NCBI GenBank assembly: GCA_037138595.1
Contig: JBAXIB010000015.1
Location: 20,713 to 84,712 of the forward strand
Direction: 5' to 3'
From: UBA4742 sp037138595
Lineage (GTDB): Bacteria; Actinomycetota; Acidimicrobiia; Acidimicrobiales; Acidimicrobilacustridaceae
DNA: 64,000 nucleotides
Part shown: one piece after another, positions 1 to 8,483 of the stretch
Numbering within the stretch: the first letter of the stretch is position 1
Layout of the letters: each line of letters starts with the position of its first letter
Made by a program: the position numbers and the translations under genes
Notes under the pieces: model-generated
The model's database searches: none
What the model saw: only the letters and a program-made list of their open reading frames with translations
What the model was told of the DNA's origin: nothing

Positions 1-126
1 GGGTGACAAACGGCGATGCCAAATCGAACCCTCGTACAACGCGCTTGAGCGGTGGTTGACAGTCGAGCGTCCTGCCAGACCCTGTCGCTCACCGGTGGCG
101 GTGTACTGATCAATAGTTGCGGTCAT
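1..126 (-). CDS. DUF1365 family protein, 5' part only (runs off the left edge)
   Basis: The ATG at 126-124 overlaps the TGA of the upstream flavoprotein gene (ATGA at 126-123), so translation is probably coupled. The 42 visible residues end in SALYEGSIWHRRLSP, which matches the usual N-terminal block of DUF1365 proteins (sAlYeG..xHrR..P). DUF1365 proteins are commonly encoded next to COG2907 flavoproteins and cyclopropane-fatty-acid-synthase-like methyltransferases and are thought to act on lipids. Their chemistry is not settled. The rest of the gene lies beyond base 1, so nothing can be said about its completeness. Confidence 0.75.
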   Translation of the reverse strand, partial: MTATIDQYTATGERQGLAGRSTVNHRSSALYEGSIWHRRLSP

Positions 127-1424
127 AGTGTCACCCCAAAGTGGCGGCACACGTCAAGGGCTGACTGTACGCCGTCTTCGTGAAAACCGTGCCCCCAATA
201 GGCTCCGGCAAAATACGTGTTTCGCTGTCCTTGTATGTCGTCGCGTCGTAATTGCGCGGCGATCGAGCCAGCATCGAATACCGGATGGTCGTATTCGTAC
301 CGACCGAGAATCGTGTCCGGGTCGATATCGTCATGGCGGTTCAAGGTGACCAGAACTTGGTGGTCGGACTGGATCGACTGCAATCGGTTCATCCAGTAGG
401 TCAATGTGCTCCGGCGTCCAGTCCCGGAGCCCAGGTGATAGTTCCAACTCGCGCGAGCCCGCGGTGTCTTTGGCAGGAGTCGTGCATCGGTATGCAAAGT
501 CGCGACATTCGGTTGGTAGCGGATGGCACCGAGAATCTCTCGTTCGGCATCACTCGAATCGCTCAGAAGTCGGAGGGCTTGGTCGCTATGACTGGCGATT
601 ATGACGTGATCGAAGTACTCGCTTGGTCCACTTGTTCCGAGAACTTCGACGCCACCGCCCTTCGACGGAGTCGATTCGCCCACGTGGCGTACGACCTTTT
701 TGATGGGTGCATTGAGGCGAATGCGATCGTGGAACGGAGCGGTCAACGCATCGACATAACATTTTGATCCACCGGAAACCGTCCGCCACTGCGGCATTCC
801 TGAAAGTTCAAGCAGTCCGTGGTTATTCATGAACTCGGCGTAGCTGAGAGCGGGAAATTCGGTAAAGGTCTCGGGGTCAGCTGACCAAATCGATGCGCCA
901 AGCGGGATAATGAACCGCTCAACGAACGCCGACGAATAGTTGCCCAGCGAAAGAAACTCGGCCAGGGTTGGCCCAGTGCTGACAGCAGGGCTCAAGCGAT
1001 GTTGATCCACCAGCTTTCGAGCTGAACGATTGAAGCGAAGGATGTCCGCCAACAGGCGATAAAACCATGGCTTGGTCAGGTTGATCCGTTGCGCAAACAG
1101 CGTATTGATGTTGGTTCCTCGGTATTCCAAACCGATGCGCGGATCGCTGACGCTGAAACTCATCTCGCTGGGCTGACTTGCTACTCCCAGGGTTTCGAGC
1201 AGTCGAGAAAAGTTTGGGTAGTTCCGGTCGTTGAACACGATGAAACCAGTATCAACTTGGTGGGTTTCGGCGCTGCCATTGGGTGAGGGAAGGTCGATGC
1301 GAACCGTATTGGTGTGACCCCCGATGTAATCGTTGGCCTCAAATACCGTTAGCGCATGATGTGGGTGCAGTAGGTGCGCGCACACGAGTCCAGAAATACC
1401 GGTTCCGATAATGGCGATGTTCAT
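123..1424 (-). CDS. FAD/NAD(P)-binding amine-oxidase-like flavoprotein (COG2907)
   Basis: The 433-residue protein starts with a Rossmann dinucleotide fold, GTGISGLVCAHLL at residues 7-19, and an acidic residue at the end of the second strand (FEAND). A second FAD contact, FAGAYWGHGFHEDG, lies close to the C terminus. This is the layout of COG2907 amine-oxidase/phytoene-desaturase-like enzymes. COG2907 proteins next to DUF1365 proteins have been linked to modification of unsaturated fatty acids; related clusters in alphaproteobacteria respond to singlet oxygen. The start overlaps the stop of the SDR gene by four bases and the stop overlaps the DUF1365 start, placing it inside a coupled operon. 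Substrate assignment is inference. Confidence 0.85.
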   Translation of the reverse strand: MNIAIIGTGISGLVCAHLLHPHHALTVFEANDYIGGHTNTVRIDLPSPNGSAETHQVDTGFIVFNDRNYPNFSRLLETLGVASQPSEMSFSVSDPRIGLEYRGTNINTLFAQRINLTKPWFYRLLADILRFNRSARKLVDQHRLSPAVSTGPTLAEFLSLGNYSSAFVERFIIPLGASIWSADPETFTEFPALSYAEFMNNHGLLELSGMPQWRTVSGGSKCYVDALTAPFHDRIRLNAPIKKVVRHVGESTPSKGGGVEVLGTSGPSEYFDHVIIASHSDQALRLLSDSSDAEREILGAIRYQPNVATLHTDARLLPKTPRARASWNYHLGSGTGRRSTLTYWMNRLQSIQSDHQVLVTLNRHDDIDPDTILGRYEYDHPVFDAGSIAAQLRRDDIQGQRNTYFAGAYWGHGFHEDGVQSALDVCRHFGVTL

Positions 1425-2437
1425 CGCGTCGAGCCCCGCTGATACATCGATTGATGGTCATCAGTCTTAATCGCAGCTTTGTCTTGCACCCAATCCCACA
1501 ACTCGTCGGCGTCGTCGTTCGAGGTGCGTGTCCATGGCACCTTGTTGGTCCATCGGCGCCGCCGGTCAAGCCAAAATTGTCCATTGGAAGCTAACGGTTC
1601 GCGAGCTGACGCCAGCCATACCATGGTGTCGGCACCTTGTTGCGGGGTGCGTAGCCATGGTCCCATCAGGCGGTAGAAATCGGGAAGCGAAGTCGCAACC
1701 CCAGGCGTATCAACCCAACCTGGGTGCATGGCTTGGAAGATCACGCCACTCGCTGCGGCTCGATCGGCCCAAAGTTGATTGAGGATGACTTGCGCCCGCT
1801 TTGCCTGCGCGTAGGCCTTGACACCATTGAACGTTCCGGTCGCCATTTCAAGCTGATCGATCGAAAGTGATTCGGTGTACATACCGCCGGATGCCACCGT
1901 GATAACGCGTGATTGCGAAGTCTTGCTGAGCAATGGAAGCAGATCATGGGTGAGTAAAAATGGTGCGACGACATGGGTTTGTGCGGTGAGTTCGATGTTG
2001 TTCACCGTCAATTGGCGTTGATGGACGAGGGCTCCCGCGTTGTTGATGATGGCATCGAGCCGATCGTGGGTGCGGCTGAATTGTGCCGCGAACGTGCGTA
2101 CTTGATCGAGGTCGGCAAGGTCTGCAATACCGACCTCTATGTCGGTGGACGCTGAGGCTTCGGCGATGCGGTCGCGCGCCGCCTCGGTGCGCTCCTGGTC
2201 GCGACCGACGATGCATACGGCTGCGCCAAGTGCGGCCAGGCGGGTCGCTGCTTCGAGACCCAATCCGGAAGTCGCGCCCGTGACAATCACGACCTTTCCA
2301 GTCATTGGCCGAGCGGGCTGGTCAGACCAGTGGAACACCACGTTGCGAACCTGGTAGCCGAACCGAGAAAAGCTGAGGGCGACAGTCGCTTCGAGCGCGA
2401 GATCGATCGATTCGGCAACGAGTGTTTGAACGGTCAT
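1421..2437 (-). CDS. short-chain dehydrogenase/reductase, DHRS12/retinol-dehydrogenase-like
   Basis: The protein has 338 residues. A 45-residue N-terminal extension precedes the cofactor motif TGATSGLG (about residues 54-61). NNAG follows (INNAGALV), then the catalytic Ser in VASGGMY and the Tyr-Lys pair in AYAQAKRAQ (YxxxK). The extension before the Rossmann fold is typical of DHRS12-like SDRs. It probably uses NAD(P)(H) on a hydrophobic alcohol or carbonyl compound. It lies third in the five-gene operon and shares 4-base overlaps with both neighbours, which suggests a role in the same lipid-linked pathway. The substrate is unknown. Confidence 0.85.
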   Translation of the reverse strand: MTVQTLVAESIDLALEATVALSFSRFGYQVRNVVFHWSDQPARPMTGKVVIVTGATSGLGLEAATRLAALGAAVCIVGRDQERTEAARDRIAEASASTDIEVGIADLADLDQVRTFAAQFSRTHDRLDAIINNAGALVHQRQLTVNNIELTAQTHVVAPFLLTHDLLPLLSKTSQSRVITVASGGMYTESLSIDQLEMATGTFNGVKAYAQAKRAQVILNQLWADRAAASGVIFQAMHPGWVDTPGVATSLPDFYRLMGPWLRTPQQGADTMVWLASAREPLASNGQFWLDRRRRWTNKVPWTRTSNDDADELWDWVQDKAAIKTDDHQSMYQRGSTR

Positions 2438-3366
2438 TGACTAGCGCTTTGGGCGGGATGGCGTCGAGCGGCGCTGGCCTCGTCGCCTAGGCGGGAAAAC
2501 AATTCAAGCGCGTGGAGGGTGTCGCCGCCCCAATAATCAGCGCCGAGCGCGGCAGCGCGTGATTCTGATGCGATCGCGTGGCCTCCCACGACGATTGGCG
2601 CGGAAACCGCTTCTCGTACTTTTGAAATGAGCTCAATCATGAGGTCGTCATTGATGTCAGTGGTGCTATTGATCGCGATCGCCACGAGCCGATCAGCGCC
2701 ATTTGCGGTATCTATGAACGCCGACGCTGGAACGTTCCCTCCGAGATCGAGTACCGAAAAACCGTCGCTGCGTAACAGGTCGGCGAACATCGCGGTTGGC
2801 AAACTGTGTGCATCACCAGAGTTGGCACCCAGCACGATCGTGCCGCGGGTTCGACCACGGCGAGCGAAAAGTGGACCAAGTCGTCCAATAAGGCGTAGCA
2901 AGACCGCGGATGCCTGATGCTCTTGTGCGACGGTGAGTCGCTCGGCAACCCATTCATCGCCGATGAGCACCATCGCAGGGCTGAAGACAGTCATGTACAG
3001 CTCGGCGGGGTCCATCCCGGCGGCGAGCGCATTTTGCACGATGGTCCATGCGCCGGACTCGTCGGCTTCGATGAGTCGCAACGCGAGTCGTCGGTGGTAT
3101 TCGATTCGGCGCGGTTTCGGCGCTCGGCTTTTGAGGTCCGACTCAGATGCAGGCGCGGTTTTCGGTCGAACGGGAGGTTGGGATCGATCGGCGATGAAAC
3201 GATCCAATTCCGATTGTTTGATCTGCCACTCGGCGCCAACTTTTTCGCCGGTAAGTCGACCGGTCCGGACATAGCGATAGGCGGTCATGTAATGGATGCC
3301 AAGTTGTTCGGCAACGGTTACCAGCGAAATGGACGGTGTCGATGGCTCCGCGCCAGATTTCTTCAC
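2434..3366 (-). CDS. MerR-type regulator with cobalamin-binding light-sensor domain (CarH/LitR-like)
   Basis: The 310-residue protein has an N-terminal MerR/excisionase-like helix-turn-helix (about 15-60, VAEQLGIHYMTAYRYVRTGR). A linker follows, then a B12-binding four-helix domain (about 90-165) and a Rossmann-type B12 domain (175-295). W139 and E149-H150 form the Wx9EH motif of CarH photoreceptors. D185-x-H187 supplies the lower cobalt-binding His, but the usual G of ExHxxG is P190. The N(S)TT and GG (261-262) elements are present. Known CarH/LitR proteins use adenosylcobalamin to repress light-induced genes in the dark and release DNA on illumination. Here the gene is inside the operon it probably controls. 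The function is inferred from motif conservation. Confidence 0.85.
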   Translation of the reverse strand: MKKSGAEPSTPSISLVTVAEQLGIHYMTAYRYVRTGRLTGEKVGAEWQIKQSELDRFIADRSQPPVRPKTAPASESDLKSRAPKPRRIEYHRRLALRLIEADESGAWTIVQNALAAGMDPAELYMTVFSPAMVLIGDEWVAERLTVAQEHQASAVLLRLIGRLGPLFARRGRTRGTIVLGANSGDAHSLPTAMFADLLRSDGFSVLDLGGNVPASAFIDTANGADRLVAIAINSTTDINDDLMIELISKVREAVSAPIVVGGHAIASESRAAALGADYWGGDTLHALELFSRLGDEASAARRHPAQSASQ

Positions 3367-3854
3367 GGTTGAGGGTTGCCGGCGAGCTCGAGGAGTGCTG
3401 ACTGCAGTCCGCCGGCCGCTTTGGTTCCAATGTGATTGAGCAACAGGTTCAAGAACGGAGAAAAGATGACAAATGCGCCCTTAAGCGAAAGTTCGGCGTG
3501 GTAGGTGACCCTGGTAACGGATTTCGTCGTCAAGTGACCGCTAGCAGTTTTGTCCTGCGTTTGCACCACCTCGAAGGTGATGGTGTCTTCGGAAATGACC
3601 GAGTTGTTTTCGGCCCGCACGGTTACCGAATTGGGTCGGTCGAACGAGGTAACGGCATAGGTCAGCGGCACATTTCGACCAGCGAGGGATGCGACCACTT
3701 GAAACAGTGAGCCCACGGTTACCGGTTCCGGGGTGATCATCGATGCATCCGAAACGCCAGGATCCCAGTCCTTGGTCGAACTGAATCTGGCTAAGTAGTC
3801 AAAAGCAGTCGCGATGTCGGCTGGCGTGTCGATGACCGTTGAATACTTCGCCAT
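3363..3854 (-). CDS. SRPBCC family protein (polyketide cyclase/dehydrase-like)
   Basis: This 163-residue protein opens with YSTVIDTPADIATAFDYLARFSSTKDWDPGVSDA, the first strand and helices of the START/SRPBCC helix-grip fold. An amphipathic C-terminal helix follows. SRPBCC proteins hold hydrophobic ligands in a central cavity; the ligand here is unknown. The ATG at 3854-3852 is preceded by AAGGGAG at a good distance. It is the first gene of the operon, and its stop overlaps the start of the CarH-like gene by four bases (3363-3366). A palindrome at 3873-3882 lies just upstream. A role as lipid or carotenoid-like ligand carrier in the operon is speculation. Confidence 0.75.
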   Translation of the reverse strand: MAKYSTVIDTPADIATAFDYLARFSSTKDWDPGVSDASMITPEPVTVGSLFQVVASLAGRNVPLTYAVTSFDRPNSVTVRAENNSVISEDTITFEVVQTQDKTASGHLTTKSVTRVTYHAELSLKGAFVIFSPFLNLLLNHIGTKAAGGLQSALLELAGNPQP

Positions 3855-3872
3855 GACGCGCTCCCTTGGTGA

Positions 3873-3890
3873 TTAGCGCTAAATACTATC
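3873..3890 (-). promoter_or_regulatory. palindrome TTAGCGCTAA next to a -10-like TAGTAT, upstream of the CarH-like operon
   Basis: TTAGCGCTAA at 3873-3882 is a perfect 10-base palindrome. On the minus strand it directly follows TAGTAT (3888-3883), a plausible -10 hexamer, so it would cover the transcription start of the 3854-to-left operon. That is a good place for a repressor operator. I did not find a convincing -35. The link to the operon's own MerR/B12 regulator is inference. Confidence 0.4.
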
Positions 3891-3953
3891 GGCGATGGGC
3901 AAATCGCGTGCATCGGGCACCCAATTTGCGCTCCGGCGATCTACCCTCGACCA

Positions 3954-5498
3954 ATGCACGCGGCTCGACCTCCTCACGGCAACGTCCTGTTCATTACCGT
4001 CGATCAATTCCGTGGCGACTGCCTATCGGCGATGGGTCACCCTCTGGTCAAGACCCCTTCGCTTGATCGCCTCGCTGGCGAGGGGGTGTTATTCACCAAC
4101 CACTGGGCGCAAGCAACCCCCTGCGGTCCGAGCCGGGCATGCCTCTATACGGGAACCTATTTGCATCAAAATCGGTCGGTACTCAACGGCACTCCGCTCG
4201 ATGCGCGATTTGCCAATGTGGCGCTTGAGGCTCGCGCCGCGGGATGGGACCCAGTGCTATTCGGGTACACCGACTCGTCAATTGATCCGCGGACCGTCGA
4301 AGATGACGACGATCGACTTCGCACCTATGAGGGGGTGTTACCCGGATTTCGCGCGGTACTCGATTTTCCTTTCGAACCGTTGACGCCGTGGATTGGTTGG
4401 CTCGCCGACCGCGGCTATCCGATTCCCGATGATCCGCAAGAGATTTTTCGCGGCGACCAAGCGTTTCCAGGCGCTGATAGCCACGAATCGTCCTGGGCGC
4501 CACCGATTTATTCGGCCGAACATAGCGAGACGGCCTTTTTGACCAACGAGTTGTTGGAGTGGCTCGACACACAAAACGATGAGCCGTGGTTTGTGCATGC
4601 AAGCTACTTGCGGCCACATACGCCCTATCGCGTCGTCGCTCCGTTCCATGACCTCTACGACCCCGCTGACGTGCCCCTGCCAACGCGTGCGTCAACGAGA
4701 GAAGTGGAAGGTGCATCGCATCCCTTCGCCGAGTTAGCGCTATCGGTCATTGGCGCTCCAGCCGACGAAGCGAAAATGCGCCAAATTCGCGCGACCTACT
4801 ACGGGATGATTGCGGAGTTGGATCATCATCTCGGGCGCGTGTTCGATTGGCTTGACGAATCGGGACGTGCCGCTGACACCTTGGTGGTGTTGACCTCTGA
4901 TCATGGCGACCAGCTTGGCGACCACTGGCTCATGGAAAAACTCGGCTACTGGGATGCCAGCTATCACGTTCCCCTCATCGTTCGTGATCCACGAGTGCCG
5001 ATCGATCGGCGTGGCGGTCGAGTAGCGGCGTTTACTGAACACGTCGACGTCATGCCAACCATGCTCGACTGGATGGGAATCGACATTCCAAGCCAATGTG
5101 ACGGCCGGTCGTTACTGCCGTTTCTCGCCGGAACCGACGTCGCGGAGCCCGCTGATTGGCGACAGCAAGCGCATTGGCAGTGGGACTTTCGAAGCCCCAG
5201 CACCCATGCTGCTGAGGACGCGTTGGGATTGACGATGGAGCAATGTTCACTTGATGTGATACGTGACCACCGTTGGAAGTATGTGCATTTTGCGGGGATG
5301 GCTCCGCTGTTGTTCGACCTGCGTAACGACCCGGGCCAACTCTGCAACCTCGCCGATGACGTCACCTATGCCAGCGTTGTGGCTGAGTATGCCGGCAAGC
5401 TGCTTTCGTGGCGTATGCGCCATGGCGACCGCACGTTGACAGGAACAGAATTGACTCGGTCAGGCGCGGTAACTCGGGTCGATCCCCGCGTTGGCTAA
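3954..5498 (+). CDS. sulfatase-superfamily hydrolase, phosphonate monoester hydrolase/phosphodiesterase-like
   Basis: This 514-residue protein has the alkaline phosphatase-superfamily metal-site start VLFITVDQFRGD (11-22). The C57-G-P-S-R61 motif is where Cys is converted to formylglycine in sulfatases. SDHGDQLGDHWLMEKLGYWD gives the later metal ligands. The flow of sequence (LDARFANVALEARAAGWDPVLFGY, SSIDPRT, TRASTREVEGASHP, KYVHFAGMAPLLFDLRNDP) resembles Rhizobium and Burkholderia phosphonate monoester hydrolases more than arylsulfatases. It probably hydrolyses phosphonate monoesters, phosphodiesters or sulfate esters in the cytoplasm, since no signal peptide is seen. A formylglycine-generating enzyme is needed but is not in the window. 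It is divergent from the CarH-like operon. Confidence 0.85.
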   Translation: MHAARPPHGNVLFITVDQFRGDCLSAMGHPLVKTPSLDRLAGEGVLFTNHWAQATPCGPSRACLYTGTYLHQNRSVLNGTPLDARFANVALEARAAGWDPVLFGYTDSSIDPRTVEDDDDRLRTYEGVLPGFRAVLDFPFEPLTPWIGWLADRGYPIPDDPQEIFRGDQAFPGADSHESSWAPPIYSAEHSETAFLTNELLEWLDTQNDEPWFVHASYLRPHTPYRVVAPFHDLYDPADVPLPTRASTREVEGASHPFAELALSVIGAPADEAKMRQIRATYYGMIAELDHHLGRVFDWLDESGRAADTLVVLTSDHGDQLGDHWLMEKLGYWDASYHVPLIVRDPRVPIDRRGGRVAAFTEHVDVMPTMLDWMGIDIPSQCDGRSLLPFLAGTDVAEPADWRQQAHWQWDFRSPSTHAAEDALGLTMEQCSLDVIRDHRWKYVHFAGMAPLLFDLRNDPGQLCNLADDVTYASVVAEYAGKLLSWRMRHGDRTLTGTELTRSGAVTRVDPRVG

Positions 5499-5509
5499 GG
5501 GCATGGCGA

Positions 5510-7423
5510 TCACTGGTGATGGGGCGAGTCATCGACGAGCGCGACGAACGCGTCGATACGATCCTCCAACACCTTGAGGCTGGATGCCCAGAATTCGCGG
5601 GATCGCACATCAATCCCGAACCGTGAGCCGAGCCCAGCAGCGTCCACCATGCCAGTCGACGCGAGGAGCTCGTCGTAGCCAGAGCGGAACTGGTCAGGAT
5701 CGTCTCGATAACACGCGTACAGGCCAATACCGAACAGCAGTCCGTAGGTGTAGGGCCAGTTGTAATAGGGGGTGAAGTAGTGCCCTTTGACTGCCCACAT
5801 GCGAGGGTGCAGGTGCTGGTGGTCGAGACCATTGCCATAAGCCAGCTGCTGAGCGCTGACCATCAGTTCGTCGAGCTCGGTGACAGACAACGCTTGGCGC
5901 GCCCGTCGGTCACACAATTGCTGCTCGAAGTGAAACCGACTGTGGATGTCGACGACAACCTGGCAGGCTCCTTGAAGATCAGTATCAAGCAAGCCGAGCC
6001 GCTCTGCCTCAGGGGTTGAGGCCAACTCGGCCTCAACCATGATGGTCTCGCAGAAAATGCTGGCCGTTTCAGCTAATGCCATTGGGGTTCGACGTTGCAT
6101 CGGCGAGCGTTCAGCCAAATTGGCATTGTGATATGCGTGTCCAAGTTCGTGGGCAAGTGTTTGCACGCTGTCAACCGATCCGTCGAAGTTGACCATCACC
6201 CGCGATTCGCCGCCTCGCAGCGGTAGGCAAAACGCGCCGCCTTCTTTCCCCGCGCGGGGTTCGGCGTCAATCCAACCATTGGTCGAAGCGCGGGTGACCA
6301 ACGCAGCAAGGGCTGGTGAATAGCCACCAAAAGCCTCAGTCACTCGGTCCAGCGCTTCGGGCCAACTGACTCTTGTTGTCGCCGCTGTGCCAACCGGAGC
6401 GAACAGATCCCACCAAGGCAGACCAGTGCCTTTTGCATGACCAAGATGTTGGGCCTTGGCCTGTAGGTACCGATGGAACTTGGGCAGCGAATCGGTAACC
6501 GCCAGTTGCATGGCATCGAGAGTTGACCGATCCACTGCGTTGGTGAACAGCGCGGGAGCAAGTGAATCGCTCCAACCCCGGCGGCGGTTTACGACTTCGG
6601 TTTCCCCCTTCGCTCCATTGAGCGCCGCGGCCAGCGGGATCACGACGGTCTCCCACGCGTCGAGTTCGGCTTCGAACGCTGCGCGTCGTTGAGTTGCGTC
6701 TGGGTGGTGCGCGAGGCCGCGAACGACACTCATGGGCAGCACTTCTGAACCGGTTACCGATTCGCCGGTGGTCGGGTCAATGGACTGCACCGAGACGGTG
6801 GCGGTCAATCTGGAGGTGATCGCGCCGTGCAATTGCGCCCACGCAACGCTGCCAGTGAGACGAAGGTCAGCCGCAAGACTTTCGGCATCTTCACTCATCT
6901 GGTGGAATGCTCCGGCAGCTGAACGCTCGAGGGGGTAGGCATGTTCGGCAGCGAGAGCACTATGCGCGATGAGATTTGCGACGCCTAGACGTTCAACCCA
7001 GGCTTCAAATCGCTTGGTCAACCGGGTGAGGTCACCCAATTCACCTTGGAGGCGTGAACGTCGACCGGCGGCGGTGTCGTTTCCAGAATCGGTGCTCGTG
7101 AAGGTATAGAGGTATCCCGACACCAGCCGCACCTGATCGAGAAGCCGATTGGTGTCGGTGAGTACCTCATCGAAGATCGCAGCCAGTTGATCGAAATCGA
7201 CGTTTGATTCATCGACTGTCGCTTGACCCGTCGCCGTTTCGATCTGAACGCCGCGAACGTTATGTCGTTCGTACAACGCGACAAGTCGCGCGAGATCGGC
7301 GACGATCTGCTCGTGAGCAACCGCAAGTTCTCGCGAGTCCAATGCCGGATAGATCGTGCTTACATCCCAATGGGGGAGTGTGCCGCTCGTGGTCGCTCCG
7401 GTCTCGATTCTGCCGTTGCCCAT
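5510..7423 (-). CDS. M3 family oligoendopeptidase (PepF-like)
   Basis: This 637-residue cytosolic zinc metallopeptidase carries HELGH at residues 425-429 and the third zinc ligand E452 in MALAETASIFCE, the full M3 signature. Such enzymes cut short peptides as part of intracellular peptide turnover. The length fits the oligoendopeptidase F/M3 group. It is convergent with the sulfatase gene (11 bases between stops) and divergent from the HEPN gene, with 67 bases between starts. No signal peptide is visible. Confidence 0.9.
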   Translation of the reverse strand: MGNGRIETGATTSGTLPHWDVSTIYPALDSRELAVAHEQIVADLARLVALYERHNVRGVQIETATGQATVDESNVDFDQLAAIFDEVLTDTNRLLDQVRLVSGYLYTFTSTDSGNDTAAGRRSRLQGELGDLTRLTKRFEAWVERLGVANLIAHSALAAEHAYPLERSAAGAFHQMSEDAESLAADLRLTGSVAWAQLHGAITSRLTATVSVQSIDPTTGESVTGSEVLPMSVVRGLAHHPDATQRRAAFEAELDAWETVVIPLAAALNGAKGETEVVNRRRGWSDSLAPALFTNAVDRSTLDAMQLAVTDSLPKFHRYLQAKAQHLGHAKGTGLPWWDLFAPVGTAATTRVSWPEALDRVTEAFGGYSPALAALVTRASTNGWIDAEPRAGKEGGAFCLPLRGGESRVMVNFDGSVDSVQTLAHELGHAYHNANLAERSPMQRRTPMALAETASIFCETIMVEAELASTPEAERLGLLDTDLQGACQVVVDIHSRFHFEQQLCDRRARQALSVTELDELMVSAQQLAYGNGLDHQHLHPRMWAVKGHYFTPYYNWPYTYGLLFGIGLYACYRDDPDQFRSGYDELLASTGMVDAAGLGSRFGIDVRSREFWASSLKVLEDRIDAFVALVDDSPHHQ

Positions 7424-7490
7424 GCCGAGGTTGTATCAGTCGGCGTAGATGTGTGGGTTTGTCGATCGAATCGGGCACACTGTCGGGGCC

Positions 7491-8423
7491 ATGGAGACTA
7501 GTTATCGCGCCCAAGTAGCTGTTGCATTCGAGATTTTGGCCGAGGGGCTTGCCCCGTTTGTCGATGCAAGGATGTCCGAGGCTTACCCGGACGAGGACTG
7601 GATTCTCATGGCCGCCAGCAAACTTGGCAAGCGTCGCGATGTGTTGGTTTCGCTCGTTGATCCTCATTTTCAACTCGAAGTTATGGTCCGTTGGTGGGGT
7701 CCGGTTTTTGCGGCGGTATTGGCTGACCGCGATCGCGGAGCGGTGACTGAGTTACGAACATTTCGCAACTACTGGGCTCATCCTGACGAAGATCACCCCT
7801 TTGATCTCGAAGCTTCATCCACGATGGTGCATCTCGCCAGCGACCTGTTGCGGGCGGTTGGCTCGCCCGAAGCAAAACGGATGGTTGATCTCGCCGCCAA
7901 TTTGAGTACCGATTCGGTCGGTCAAATCGCCCGAGATCGCGGCGTGCAGCCCAGCGACGTGATGATTGAGCAAATCAGTGAACTTCAAGTCGAACATGAC
8001 CTGCTTGAACAGCAACTCCGGGAGGCGCGCCAAGTCGCCGATTCCGCCGCTGGTCGTACCAGGGCGGCAACCCGGCAACTTGCTGAACTTCAAGCCCAAT
8101 ACGCCGCCGTCGCAGGGCTGCGGGATCAATATCTCGTGCTTCAACATCAGCTCGAAGAAGAACGTGCCGAACGCGAATTGGTCCTCGGCGATACGACTTT
8201 GGTGCGAGGCCAACTCGAGCTGGCTGAAAACGCGATTGTCGGATTGCAACAGCAGTCACTCGCCCTCCACGATCAGCTGAGCGAGACACGTCTTGCACTT
8301 GCGAGTGCGAATCCAATTGACACCGAGATCGGTCGTCGATGGTTGTGGCTCATGACCGCGTTCATCATGGTGCTAGCCGTGATGGTCGCGATTCTCGCGC
8401 TCCAACTCGAATTCAGAAATTAA
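7491..8423 (+). CDS. tail-anchored HEPN (Swt1-type) coiled-coil protein
   Basis: From the ATG at 7491 the product has 310 residues; an in-frame upstream start at 7449 would add 14. Residues 1-130 match the Swt1-type HEPN domain: FEILAEGLAPFVDARMSE near the start, a DW motif, and the R92-N-Y-W-A-H97 motif (Rx4-6H) that in active HEPN proteins cuts RNA. Residues about 160-270 are a long Gln/Glu/Leu-rich coiled coil, and 284-305 is one hydrophobic membrane segment ending seven residues before the stop. The predicted form is a cytoplasmic HEPN head on a membrane-tethered stalk. HEPN domains act as ribonucleases in defence and RNA processing. I see no antitoxin or defence partner beside it, so the role is open. 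Confidence 0.75.
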   Translation: METSYRAQVAVAFEILAEGLAPFVDARMSEAYPDEDWILMAASKLGKRRDVLVSLVDPHFQLEVMVRWWGPVFAAVLADRDRGAVTELRTFRNYWAHPDEDHPFDLEASSTMVHLASDLLRAVGSPEAKRMVDLAANLSTDSVGQIARDRGVQPSDVMIEQISELQVEHDLLEQQLREARQVADSAAGRTRAATRQLAELQAQYAAVAGLRDQYLVLQHQLEEERAERELVLGDTTLVRGQLELAENAIVGLQQQSLALHDQLSETRLALASANPIDTEIGRRWLWLMTAFIMVLAVMVAILALQLEFRN

Positions 8424-8442
8424 CGATTTCGATTGCGGCGAC

Positions 8443-8464
8443 GCGGATGGTGTCAACCATTCGC
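8443..8464. terminator. hairpin between convergent genes, possible bidirectional terminator
   Basis: GCGGATGGT, loop GTCA, ACCATTCGC form a 9-base stem with one mismatch in the 60-base gap between the stops of the HEPN and luciferase-like genes. No T-run follows on either strand, so it is a weak call. Confidence 0.35.
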
Positions 8465-8483
8465 TCGATGCCTAGTTGAACCC

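Noticed and set aside
7424..8483. Defence island around the HEPN gene
   Set aside because: Neighbours are an oligopeptidase and a flavin oxidoreductase; no antitoxin, nuclease, methylase or TIR/STAND gene is adjacent.
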